A DNA stretch of 9,172 nt from Gaiellales bacterium (GTDB lineage Bacteria > Actinomycetota > Thermoleophilia > Gaiellales > F1-60-MAGs149): NCBI GenBank assembly GCA_030831375.1, contig JAURLF010000030.1:1-9172 (forward strand), written 5' to 3'. The notes under the pieces were generated by a model that saw only the letters and a list, made by a program, of their open reading frames with translations, was not told the DNA's origin and made no database searches. Numbering within the stretch: the first letter of the stretch is position 1; each line of letters begins with the position of its first letter. The position numbers were made by a program, and so were the translations under genes. This document shows positions 1 through 6,007 of the stretch, in pieces.

Positions 1-1726
1 CGTAGAAGGCGCCGTCGATCAGCACGATGTCCGAGACGCCCTTCGCGATCTGCGAGCCCGACCCGAGCGCGATGGAGATGCGCGCGCGCTTCATGGCGGG
101 CACGTCGTTGACGCCGTCGCCGATCATCGCCACGTAGCGCCCGCGCCGGCGCAGGGCGTCGACGATCTCGCGCTTCTGCTCGGGCGTGATGCGCCCGAAG
201 ACGCTCGCCGACTCGGCGAGGTCGGCGAGGGCGTCGGGGTCGTGGGTGGGGAGGTCGGAGCCGGAGACGGCTTGCCCGGCGGGGATGCCGGCGGCCTCGG
301 CGACGGCCTCGACGGTGCGCGGCGCGTCGCCCGAGATCACCTTCACCTCGACGCCCTCGCGGCGGAAGAAGGCGACGACGTCGCGCGCGTCGGGGCGCAT
401 GCGCTCCTCGAGCACGACGATGCCGCGCGGCTCGAAGCCGACGGGACGCGGCTGGGCGTCGGTGTCGGCCGGGTCGGGCACGGGCGGCAGGGCGCGGGCG
501 GTGCCGACGACCAGCACGCGCCCACGGCGGGCCTGGTGGCGCTCGACCTCGGCCGTCAGCTGGCCGGCGCCGAGCGCCTCGGGTGCGCCGAGGACGATCG
601 CCCCGTCCTGCAGTTCGACGCCCGACCACTTCCATGCCGACGAGAACGGCAGCTCCGCGACGACGGGCTCGGGTTCCCGCGGGAGCTCATGGTGGATCGC
701 GTCCGTGGAACCCGAACGCACCTGCGCCGACGCGGCGAGGCGGCCGAGCAGGCCGCGCACCTCGGCCTCGTCCGTGCCCGGCGCGGCCACCACCTGCGCG
801 AGGGTGAGCGTGCCGTCGGTGAGGGTGCCGGTCTTGTCGACGCAGATCGTGTCGACGCCGGCGAGCGATTCGACGGCGTTGAGGCGCTGCACGAGCGCGC
901 CCGTGCGGCTGATCTTGACGGCGCCGAGGGCGAAGGTGAGGCTGGTCAGCAGGATCAGGCCCTCCGGTACGACGCTGATCAGCCCCGCCGTGGCCGTCTC
1001 CGCGGCCTGCCGGAACGGGGTGTCGTGGATCCGGAACGCCACGATCAGGGCCGCGGCGAGCGGCACCATCAGCAGGATCAAGACGCGCAGCAGGCGGTCG
1101 ATGTCGAGCTGGAGCGGCGAGCGCTCGTCGGTGTTGCGGCGCGCCTGCGTGGTCAGCCGGCTCGCGTACGAGGCCGCCCCGACCTCCGTGACGCGGTAGA
1201 CGCCCGCGCCGGCCGCGCAGTACGCGCCCGACAGGACGCGATCGCCGATCCGGCGCGGCACGTGATCGGCCTCGCCGGTCAGGATCGACTCGTCGAGGGC
1301 GAGGCCGTGCGCCTCGACGACCTCGCCGTCCGCGACGACCTGGTCGCCCGGCTGCAGCTCGATCACGTCGTCGGGGACGACCGCGTCGGCGAGCACCGAC
1401 CGCGTGGCGCCGTCGCGGCGCACCGTCGCGTGCGGCGCGACGAGCAGCGCGAGCCGGTCGAGGGTGCGCTTCGCGCGCAGCTCCTGGACGATCCCGATCA
1501 GCGAGTTGATCGCGATGATCAGCGCGAACAGCGCATCCCCCCAGGCGCCGGGGACGACGATCAGGACCAGGAAGCCGAGCGTGATCGCGTTGATCAGCGT
1601 GAAGACGTTGCGGCGCAGGATCGCGCGCACGGGCAGGCTCGTCGGCGGTGGGGGCTGTTCGCCGAGGGCGCGCCGGCGCGCCTCGACCTCGGCCGTGGAC
1701 AGGCCCGGGTGGGCGGTCGCGCTCAC
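1..1726 (-). CDS. ctpE: CtpE-like cation-transporting P-type ATPase (3' end outside window)
   Basis: This is an integral membrane ATPase that moves a cation across the cytoplasmic membrane through an aspartyl-phosphate intermediate. The first 575 residues are visible. In order they show two N-terminal membrane helices (about 41-60 and 62-82), the actuator-domain TGE at 150-152, two more helices (about 208-226 and 238-270) with PEGL at 254-257, the phosphorylation motif DKTGT with Asp297, nucleotide-domain residues Lys366 and GAPEAL (380-385), and the hinge GDGVND at 536-541. Isoleucine precedes GDG where threonine is more usual. Motif wording and order recall mycobacterial CtpE (about 800 residues, linked to calcium uptake), so roughly 220 residues with the last helices are missing. 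Ion specificity is inferred by family resemblance only. The GTG start fits the N-terminus seen in homologues and lies 6 nt after a TACCCT box. The beta-lactamase-like gene lies 13 bp upstream on the same strand. Confidence 0.92.
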   Translation of the reverse strand, partial: MSATAHPGLSTAEVEARRRALGEQPPPPTSLPVRAILRRNVFTLINAITLGFLVLIVVPGAWGDALFALIIAINSLIGIVQELRAKRTLDRLALLVAPHATVRRDGATRSVLADAVVPDDVIELQPGDQVVADGEVVEAHGLALDESILTGEADHVPRRIGDRVLSGAYCAAGAGVYRVTEVGAASYASRLTTQARRNTDERSPLQLDIDRLLRVLILLMVPLAAALIVAFRIHDTPFRQAAETATAGLISVVPEGLILLTSLTFALGAVKISRTGALVQRLNAVESLAGVDTICVDKTGTLTDGTLTLAQVVAAPGTDEAEVRGLLGRLAASAQVRSGSTDAIHHELPREPEPVVAELPFSSAWKWSGVELQDGAIVLGAPEALGAGQLTAEVERHQARRGRVLVVGTARALPPVPDPADTDAQPRPVGFEPRGIVVLEERMRPDARDVVAFFRREGVEVKVISGDAPRTVEAVAEAAGIPAGQAVSGSDLPTHDPDALADLAESASVFGRITPEQKREIVDALRRRGRYVAMIGDGVNDVPAMKRARISIALGSGSQIAKGVSDIVLIDGAFY

Positions 1727-1732
1727 CGGCGA

Positions 1733-1738
1733 AGGGTA
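1733..1738 (-). promoter_or_regulatory. -10 box TACCCT of the P-type ATPase gene, probably leaderless
   Basis: On the minus strand TACCCT is followed by 6 nt and then the GTG start at 1726. Transcription would therefore begin at or next to the start codon. The box begins 1 nt after the stop codon of the upstream beta-lactamase-like gene (1740-1742). No Shine-Dalgarno sequence fits in the 13-bp gap, and I see no convincing -35 box. Confidence 0.6.
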
Positions 1739-1739
1739 T

Positions 1740-2888
1740 CTAGGGGCGGAAGCTGTCGAGCGGGTCGGGCACGGTCACCGGCTCGGGCTTCGCAACCGGC
1801 GTCGCCTGCGCCTTCGGTGCGTTCAGGCCCGAGCGGGCGAGGGCGAGCAGGCGCCGGCCGTAATCGGAGGCCGCCGCCTCGGACGCGCCGCCGGGGGAGT
1901 CCGTCATGACGGACACGATCAGGGGGCCCTGCGGCGTGAAGACGACGCCGACGTCGTGCCAGGCGCGGTCCACGAAGCCGATCTTGTGCGCCGTCACCCA
2001 CGGCGTCCACGGGTCGATCAGGCCGTCGTACGAGGTGTGGGAGAGCAGCCACAGCGCGACGCGCGCGTCGCGGCCCGTGAGGCCCATCCGGCGCGCCTTG
2101 CCGCGTCCCGCGGCGGCCTCGACGATGGACTGCATGAGCACGCCCATGTCGTGCGCGGTCGTGTGCTTGCAGCACGGCAGCTCGGGCTGGTCGGCGACGG
2201 CGTTCGGCGGGGCGCGCCGGTCCTGGCCGGGCAGGTAGCCCGCCGCGACGTCCGTGCGGGTCGCGCCGAGGGAGCGCGCGACGCGCGTCGCCATCGCGCC
2301 GCCCGCCGCCGTCGACCCGCCGATCATGGTCAGCACCTCGTTGGCGGCGTCGTTGGAGGAGGAGCGCACCATCTGCTGCACGGGTCCCCACAGCGGCGTG
2401 TCGGGCAGGTCCGCCTTCGTGCGCATCAGCGCCGTGATCAGGATCGGCAGCTTGACGGTGCTCGCCGCCGTGAACTGCGCGGCCGCGTTGTAGGAGGCGC
2501 CGCGGCCCGTCGCGAGGTTCGCGATCCAGCCGGCCGCGGCCGTGGGCGGCTTCGCCATCACGCGCATCCTGACCTGCGCCTTCGGCGCCGTCTGGCTGAC
2601 GCGCCGCACGTCCATCGAGGCGCGTGGCAGGCCCGTCACGTTGCGGGCCGTGACGGCGCCGACCCTGCGGCCGTCGCGCCAGCCGACGACCGTCACCGTC
2701 AGGTCGCGGCTCGGCAGTCCGATCGGGCCGACCGTGCCGCGGCGCAGCGGCCGCTGGAAGCCGACGAGCCGGTAGCGGCGGCCGTCGACCTTGATCTCGA
2801 GGGCGTCGACGGGCTGCGCGGAGCGGAACTGGATGAGGCCCGGGTTGGCTTCGTAGGCGCGCGGCGTGTCGACGGCGAAGGCGGCCAT
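1740..2888 (-). CDS. Class A beta-lactamase-like serine hydrolase with an N-terminal beta domain and no signal peptide
   Basis: A 382-residue protein of the serine beta-lactamase/penicillin-binding fold. Residues about 15-90 are strand-rich and look like an Ig/FN3-type beta domain. The hydrolase domain follows, with S143-T-V-K146 (nucleophile SxxK), S177-S-N179 at the SDN position, and H301-K-I-G304 at the KTG position, followed by the typical HDVGVVF strand. I cannot find the EPELN-type omega-loop glutamate of true class A enzymes; the corresponding area holds a PELPCCK stretch. The tail (about 358-378) is rich in Pro, Ala and Lys. These changes argue for a peptidase or other hydrolase rather than proven antibiotic resistance. 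The ATG start at 2888 lies 9 nt after TACCAT. Neither this start nor any in-frame extension adds a hydrophobic signal peptide, which is odd for a family that normally works outside the membrane. It is followed closely by the P-type ATPase gene. Confidence 0.85.
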   Translation of the reverse strand: MAAFAVDTPRAYEANPGLIQFRSAQPVDALEIKVDGRRYRLVGFQRPLRRGTVGPIGLPSRDLTVTVVGWRDGRRVGAVTARNVTGLPRASMDVRRVSQTAPKAQVRMRVMAKPPTAAAGWIANLATGRGASYNAAAQFTAASTVKLPILITALMRTKADLPDTPLWGPVQQMVRSSSNDAANEVLTMIGGSTAAGGAMATRVARSLGATRTDVAAGYLPGQDRRAPPNAVADQPELPCCKHTTAHDMGVLMQSIVEAAAGRGKARRMGLTGRDARVALWLLSHTSYDGLIDPWTPWVTAHKIGFVDRAWHDVGVVFTPQGPLIVSVMTDSPGGASEAAASDYGRRLLALARSGLNAPKAQATPVAKPEPVTVPDPLDSFRP

Positions 2889-2897
2889 GCCGCGCGC

Positions 2898-2903
2898 ATG
2901 GTA
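2898..2903 (-). promoter_or_regulatory. -10 box TACCAT of the beta-lactamase-like gene
   Basis: Minus-strand TACCAT matches TANNNT and is followed by 9 nt and the ATG at 2888, with no Shine-Dalgarno sequence between. It implies a leaderless or very short-leader mRNA. The spacing is slightly longer than the 6-7 nt seen at most other genes here. Confidence 0.45.
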
Positions 2904-2914
2904 CGGGTCGCGTT

Positions 2915-2927
2915 CCCGGTGTCCGGG
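2915..2927. repeat. Short inverted repeat CCCGG-TGT-CCGGG between divergent promoters
   Basis: A perfect 5-bp inverted repeat with a 3-nt centre lies midway between the two divergent -10 boxes (2898-2903 and 2936-2941), where the -35 regions of both promoters would fall. It could be an operator for a dimeric regulator of both genes. In DNA this GC-rich, a 5-bp repeat could also arise by chance. Confidence 0.25.
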
Positions 2928-2935
2928 GGGCTGCG

Positions 2936-2941
2936 TAACGT
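2936..2941 (+). promoter_or_regulatory. -10 box TAACGT of the 74-residue protein gene
   Basis: TAACGT matches TANNNT and lies 9 nt before the GTG at 2951. A GGAAG directly abuts the GTG and is too close to act as a Shine-Dalgarno sequence, so a leaderless or near-leaderless start is inferred. Confidence 0.4.
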
Positions 2942-2950
2942 GCCCGGAAG

Positions 2951-3175
2951 GTGGAACGGCATGAGGATCTCGCACGGCTCCTGGACCTCCGGTTGGCGGG
3001 GCTCTGGACGGAGCTCTTCGAGGTGCCGCGCGAGCAGTGGGACCCCGAGCTGATCGGCTGGTACCTGCGCACCGCGTACAGCCAGGGCTACGCGGACGCG
3101 ATGAGCTACATCGACCGCGCCGAGATGCGCGACGAGCTGCAGCGCATCGACGGGCAGCGGCCCGAAGCCGCCTGA
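2951..3175 (+). CDS. Small helical protein of unknown function (74 aa)
   Basis: I do not recognise a family. The protein is soluble, with no signal peptide, membrane segment or cysteine. It looks almost entirely alpha-helical and is rich in aromatic and charged residues: Trp19, Trp30 and Trp38, and the stretch WYLRTAYSQGYADA (38-51), which has the amphipathic pattern of a helix that packs against a partner. The C-terminal part is charged (RDELQRIDGQRPEAA). Codon use matches the neighbours, and the amino-acid pattern does not look like a reading-frame shadow. The GTG start at 2951 is chosen because a TAACGT box precedes it by 9 nt. It diverges from the beta-lactamase-like gene, and its stop is 49 bp before ccmE, which has its own promoter. 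It may be a small lineage-specific conserved protein; its function cannot be inferred. Confidence 0.72.
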   Translation: MERHEDLARLLDLRLAGLWTELFEVPREQWDPELIGWYLRTAYSQGYADAMSYIDRAEMRDELQRIDGQRPEAA

Positions 3176-3211
3176 ATCCCGTCATCCAAGCCGGATTCGG
3201 GCGCCCTTCGA

Positions 3212-3217
3212 TAGACT
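3212..3217 (+). promoter_or_regulatory. -10 box TAGACT of ccmE, leaderless
   Basis: TAGACT is followed by 7 nt and the GTG of ccmE at 3225. No Shine-Dalgarno sequence lies in between. This is probably the main promoter for the ccmE-ccmF-ccmI-like run, because the next two genes have only ribosome binding sites. No clear -35 hexamer is visible 16-18 bp upstream. Confidence 0.6.
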
Positions 3218-3224
3218 GGGTGCC

Positions 3225-3671
3225 GTGAGCGAGACGCCCGCCGCCACCCCTCAGGAGCCCCAGCGGGGCTTCCGGCACATCCGCCTCGTCGTCGCCCTCG
3301 CGGTCGCGTCCCTGCTCGGCACGTTCGCCGTCTACACGGCCTTCGCGGACACCTCGATCCCGGTGCTCGGCGTCGCGCAGGCCTCGACGGGCTACGACGG
3401 CGAGGACGTCCGCCTGGAGGGCCGCGTGACCGAGGCCACGGGCGACGCCGCCGACCCGCAGGGGCTGCGCTTCACCGTCCGCGACTTCACGACGGACGCC
3501 ACCATCGACGTGGTCTACAAGGGCTCCGTCCCGGACGCCTTCCGGGTCGGGCGCGAGGTCGTCATCGACGGCCGCCTCGAGGGCGGCACGCTCGCCGGAA
3601 CGCCCGACACCCTCGTCACGAAGTGCCCCTCGAAGTACGAGGAGCAGAAGACCACGGCGGACGCGGCCTGA
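3225..3671 (+). CDS. ccmE: Cytochrome c maturation haem chaperone CcmE, CxxxY type
   Basis: CcmE is the membrane-anchored periplasmic-side chaperone of System I cytochrome c biogenesis. It binds haem covalently and passes it to CcmF. The 148-residue protein has a short cytoplasmic N-terminus, one membrane helix (about 20-40), and then the OB-fold beta domain (about 48-132) with the typical sequence order GxxVRLEGRV, LRFTVRDF, VVYKGSVPDAFRVGREVVIDGRL and TLVTKCPSKY. In the well-known bacterial form a histidine in HxxxY carries the haem. Here the position is Cys134, giving C134-P-S-K-Y138, the CxxxY variant known from some archaea, Desulfovibrio and Gram-positive bacteria. The protein has no other cysteine. 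The C-terminal tail after Tyr138 is only 10 residues. The GTG start lies 7 nt after TAGACT. ccmF follows after 20 bp, which supports the assignment. Confidence 0.93.
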   Translation: MSETPAATPQEPQRGFRHIRLVVALAVASLLGTFAVYTAFADTSIPVLGVAQASTGYDGEDVRLEGRVTEATGDAADPQGLRFTVRDFTTDATIDVVYKGSVPDAFRVGREVVIDGRLEGGTLAGTPDTLVTKCPSKYEEQKTTADAA

Positions 3672-3691
3672 GCCGCGGGCTGGGGTAGGGC

Positions 3692-5689
3692 ATGGCGCTC
3701 GTCGGCCACGGCGCGCTGATCCTCGCGCTGCTCCTCGCCGTCTGGGCCGTCGGCGCGGGCCTGATGGCGGCCACGGGCCGCGACGCGCGCTTCGCGCGCT
3801 CCGCCGCGGCCGCCCTGTGGGGCATCCTCGCGCTCGTCCTCGTCGCAGACGCGATCTTCGTGTACGCGATCATCACGCACGACTTCTCGTTCGAGGTCGT
3901 GGCGGCCAGCACGTCGCGCTCCCTGCCGTGGATCTACCTGATCACGTCGGCGTGGGCCTCGCAGTCCGGGTCGCTGCTGCTGTGGATCACGATCCTGATC
4001 GTGTTCTCGCTGATCGCGCTGCGCGCGACCCGCGCCGGCCTCGGCGAGCTGCGCCCGTGGCTGATCGCCATCCTCGGCGCCATCGCGGGCTTCTTCCTGC
4101 TGCTGCTCGTGGTGCCGGCGAGCCCGTTCGCGACGCAGATCGCGCCGCCCGACGGCAACGGCCTCAACCCGGCGCTGCAGAACCCGTACATGGCCACGCA
4201 CCCGCCGGCCCTCTACCTCGGCTACGTCGGCCTCGCGATTCCGTTCGCGCTCGCGCTCGCCGCGATGCTCGCCGGCCGCGTCGACGCGCGCTGGGTCGTC
4301 GCGTCGCGGCGCTGGACGCTCGTCGCCTGGGGCTTCCTCGGCGTCGGCATGCTGCTTGGCTCGCACTGGGCGTACACGGAGGTCGGCTGGGGAGGCTTCT
4401 GGGCCTGGGACCCCGTCGAGAACGCCGCCCTGATGCCGTGGCTCGTCGCCACGGCGTTCCTGCACAGCGTGATCGTGCAGGAGAAGAAGGGCATGCTGAA
4501 GGTCTGGAACATCGCCCTGATCGCCGGCGCCTTCGCGCTCTCGATCTTCGGGACGTTCCTGACCCGCTCCGGGATCCTCTCGTCCGTGCACGCCTTCGTC
4601 GAGAGCGACATCGGCTGGTACTTCATCATCGCCCTGATCGTGATCTGCGGCGGCTCGTTCGCCGTCATCCTCTGGCGGCTGCCGCTGCTGCGCGCCGACC
4701 AGCGCATCGAGAGCGTCGTCAGCCGCGAGGCCACGTTCCTGTTCAACAACCTGCTGCTCGTCGGCATGGCCTTCGCCGTCCTGTGGGGCGTCCTCTACCC
4801 GCTCCTGACCGAGGCCGTCGGCCGCGTCCGGGAGACCGTCTCGTCGCCCTTCTTCGAGTTCTTCGCGATCGCCTTCGGCATCCCGCTGCTGCTCCTGATG
4901 GGGATCGGCCCGCTGATCGCGTGGCGGCGCGCCTCCCTCGCCCAGCTCAGGCGGTCCTTCCTGTGGCCGCTGGTGGCCGGCCTCGTCGCCGGCGCCGCGA
5001 TGATCGCGTTCGGGCTCGGCTCGTCGTGGGCGAGCGTCGCCGCGGGCTCCGTCTGCGCCTTCACGACAGCCACCATCGTCAGCGAGTTCGCGCGCGGCAC
5101 GCGCGCCCGCCACGCCATCAACGGCGAGGGCTGGCTGACCGCCTTCGGCCGGCTGATCGGCAAGAACCGGCGCCGCTACGGCGGCTACGTCGTGCACATC
5201 GGCATCATCGTGTTCGTGATCGGCGCGATCGGCTCGTCCGCGTACGAGACCCGCGCGGAGGGCCTGCTCCTGCCGGGGCAGACCCTGGCGGTCGGCGACG
5301 CCACGCTCACCTTCCGCGGCGTCCAGGAGTCCGAGGGCCCGAACTACACGCAGCGCGCCGCCATCCTCGACGCCACCCTCGGCGGCGAGTCGATCGGCGC
5401 GCTCGAGCCGGGGCGGCGCTCCTACCCGCGCGAGCAGACGACCTCCAACGAGGTCGCCGTCCACACGACGCTGACCGGCGGCGACCTGTTCGTGATCCTC
5501 GACGGCATCCGCGGCGACGGCGCCGTCCAGGTCAAGGCCTTCTACAAGCCGCTCGTCGTGCTGATCTGGCTGTCGGGGATCGTGTTCGCGCTCGGCGTCC
5601 TGATCTGCGTCTGGCCCGACCAGCGCGAGCGCCGGCGCATCCGCCGCCGCTACGCCGAGGAGCCGCTGGCGGGGGAGGGGCCGGCGTGA
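3692..5689 (+). CDS. ccmF: Cytochrome c haem lyase subunit CcmF
   Basis: CcmF is the large polytopic membrane protein that takes haem from CcmE and attaches it to the CxxCH motif of apocytochrome c. The 665-residue length is normal for the family (about 650). Many hydrophobic helices span the length. The tryptophan-rich haem-handling motif is at 233-241 (WGGFWAWDP). Histidines expected for haem ligation are at His170 (THPPALYLGYVG), His258 (FLHSVIVQEKKG), His300 (SSVHAFVES) and His502 (YVVHIGIIVF), with spacing close to E. coli His173, His261, His303 and His491. A soluble extracytoplasmic segment (about 520-620) precedes the last helix (about 623-646) and a basic cytoplasmic end. The ATG start has GGGGTAGGG just upstream at 3682-3690 and no promoter, so it is co-transcribed with ccmE (20-bp gap). 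Its stop overlaps the next start by 3 bases (GTGA). Confidence 0.96.
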   Translation: MALVGHGALILALLLAVWAVGAGLMAATGRDARFARSAAAALWGILALVLVADAIFVYAIITHDFSFEVVAASTSRSLPWIYLITSAWASQSGSLLLWITILIVFSLIALRATRAGLGELRPWLIAILGAIAGFFLLLLVVPASPFATQIAPPDGNGLNPALQNPYMATHPPALYLGYVGLAIPFALALAAMLAGRVDARWVVASRRWTLVAWGFLGVGMLLGSHWAYTEVGWGGFWAWDPVENAALMPWLVATAFLHSVIVQEKKGMLKVWNIALIAGAFALSIFGTFLTRSGILSSVHAFVESDIGWYFIIALIVICGGSFAVILWRLPLLRADQRIESVVSREATFLFNNLLLVGMAFAVLWGVLYPLLTEAVGRVRETVSSPFFEFFAIAFGIPLLLLMGIGPLIAWRRASLAQLRRSFLWPLVAGLVAGAAMIAFGLGSSWASVAAGSVCAFTTATIVSEFARGTRARHAINGEGWLTAFGRLIGKNRRRYGGYVVHIGIIVFVIGAIGSSAYETRAEGLLLPGQTLAVGDATLTFRGVQESEGPNYTQRAAILDATLGGESIGALEPGRRSYPREQTTSNEVAVHTTLTGGDLFVILDGIRGDGAVQVKAFYKPLVVLIWLSGIVFALGVLICVWPDQRERRRIRRRYAEEPLAGEGPA

Positions 5690-5997
5690 CCGACTACCTC
5701 GTCCTCGCCGTGCTCGCGATCGCCGTGGTCGTGCTCGTCGCGTGGCCGCTCCTGCGTCCCGCGACCGCCGCGGACCGCCTCGACGCGACGACAGAGGCGC
5801 AGCGGCGCCGGCTCGCCCTGCGCGAGGAGCGCGACCTCGCCCTCGAGGCCCTCAAGGAGCTCGAGGTCGACCACGCCACGCACCACATCGGCGATGAGGA
5901 CTACGCCGAGCTCGTCGCGCGCGAGCGGGCCCGCGCCGCCGCGGCGATCCGCGCCCTCGACCGGGAGCTCGGCACGGCCCCCGGGGACGCCCGCTAG
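5686..5997 (+). CDS. Small membrane-anchored CcmI-like cytochrome c biogenesis protein
   Basis: A 103-residue protein with one N-terminal membrane helix (about 4-23), then a charged, probably coiled-coil helix (about 36-62, EERDLALEALKELEVD), a short turn, and another helix (GDEDYAELVARERARAAAAIRALDREL, about 69-95). This layout matches the N-terminal part of CcmI/CycH, where a helix pair with a D/EEY turn follows the anchor. The TPR domain that binds the apocytochrome C-terminus in proteobacterial CcmI is absent. The likely role is to help the CcmF haem lyase complex, inferred from shape and from translational coupling: the GTG overlaps the ccmF stop in GTGA, and a strong GGAGG (5674-5678) within ccmF lies 7 nt upstream. 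Its own TAG stop is also the first half of the -10 box of the next gene. A generic membrane-anchored coiled coil is the alternative. Confidence 0.85.
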   Translation: MTDYLVLAVLAIAVVVLVAWPLLRPATAADRLDATTEAQRRRLALREERDLALEALKELEVDHATHHIGDEDYAELVARERARAAAAIRALDRELGTAPGDAR

Positions 5998-6000
5998 GCT
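5995..6000 (+). promoter_or_regulatory. -10 box TAGGCT of the enoyl-CoA hydratase-family gene, nested on the preceding stop codon
   Basis: TAGGCT is followed by 7 nt and GTG at 6008. Its first three bases are the TAG stop of the CcmI-like gene. No Shine-Dalgarno sequence exists in the 10-bp gap. The hydratase-family gene therefore probably has its own leaderless transcript and does not depend on the ccm operon. Confidence 0.6.
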
Positions 6001-6007
6001 CGGCCCG

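Noticed and set aside
242..1909. Long plus-strand open frame opposite the P-type ATPase, and another at 186-1199
   Set aside because: Both are shadows of the ATPase in GC-rich DNA. The encoded sequences are low-complexity Arg/Ala/Asp-rich with no domain, while the opposite strand shows every P-type ATPase motif in order.
2889..3278. N-terminal extension of the beta-lactamase-like protein up to an ATG at 3278
   Set aside because: The extension would run antisense through the 74-aa gene and into ccmE, is Arg/Ala-rich, and adds no signal peptide. The ATG at 2888 has a suitable -10 box.
3515..5464. 649-residue minus-strand open frame opposite ccmF
   Set aside because: Composition is almost only charged residues, Ala and Gly, with no fold or motif. 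CcmF on the plus strand explains the codon structure. Similar shadows at 3817-5997, 5650-6630 and 7422-9002 were rejected for the same reason.
2951..5997. Idea that the 74-aa gene and ccm genes form one dedicated novel system with the beta-lactamase-like hydrolase and ATPase
   Set aside because: Each unit has its own promoter, the strands differ, and no shared domain or partner motif ties them together. Proximity alone is not enough.
5894..6007. N-terminal extension of the hydratase-family protein to 5894
   Set aside because: It overlaps the end of the CcmI-like gene in another frame and is Arg/Pro/Ser-rich. The crotonase domain begins just after the GTG at 6008.
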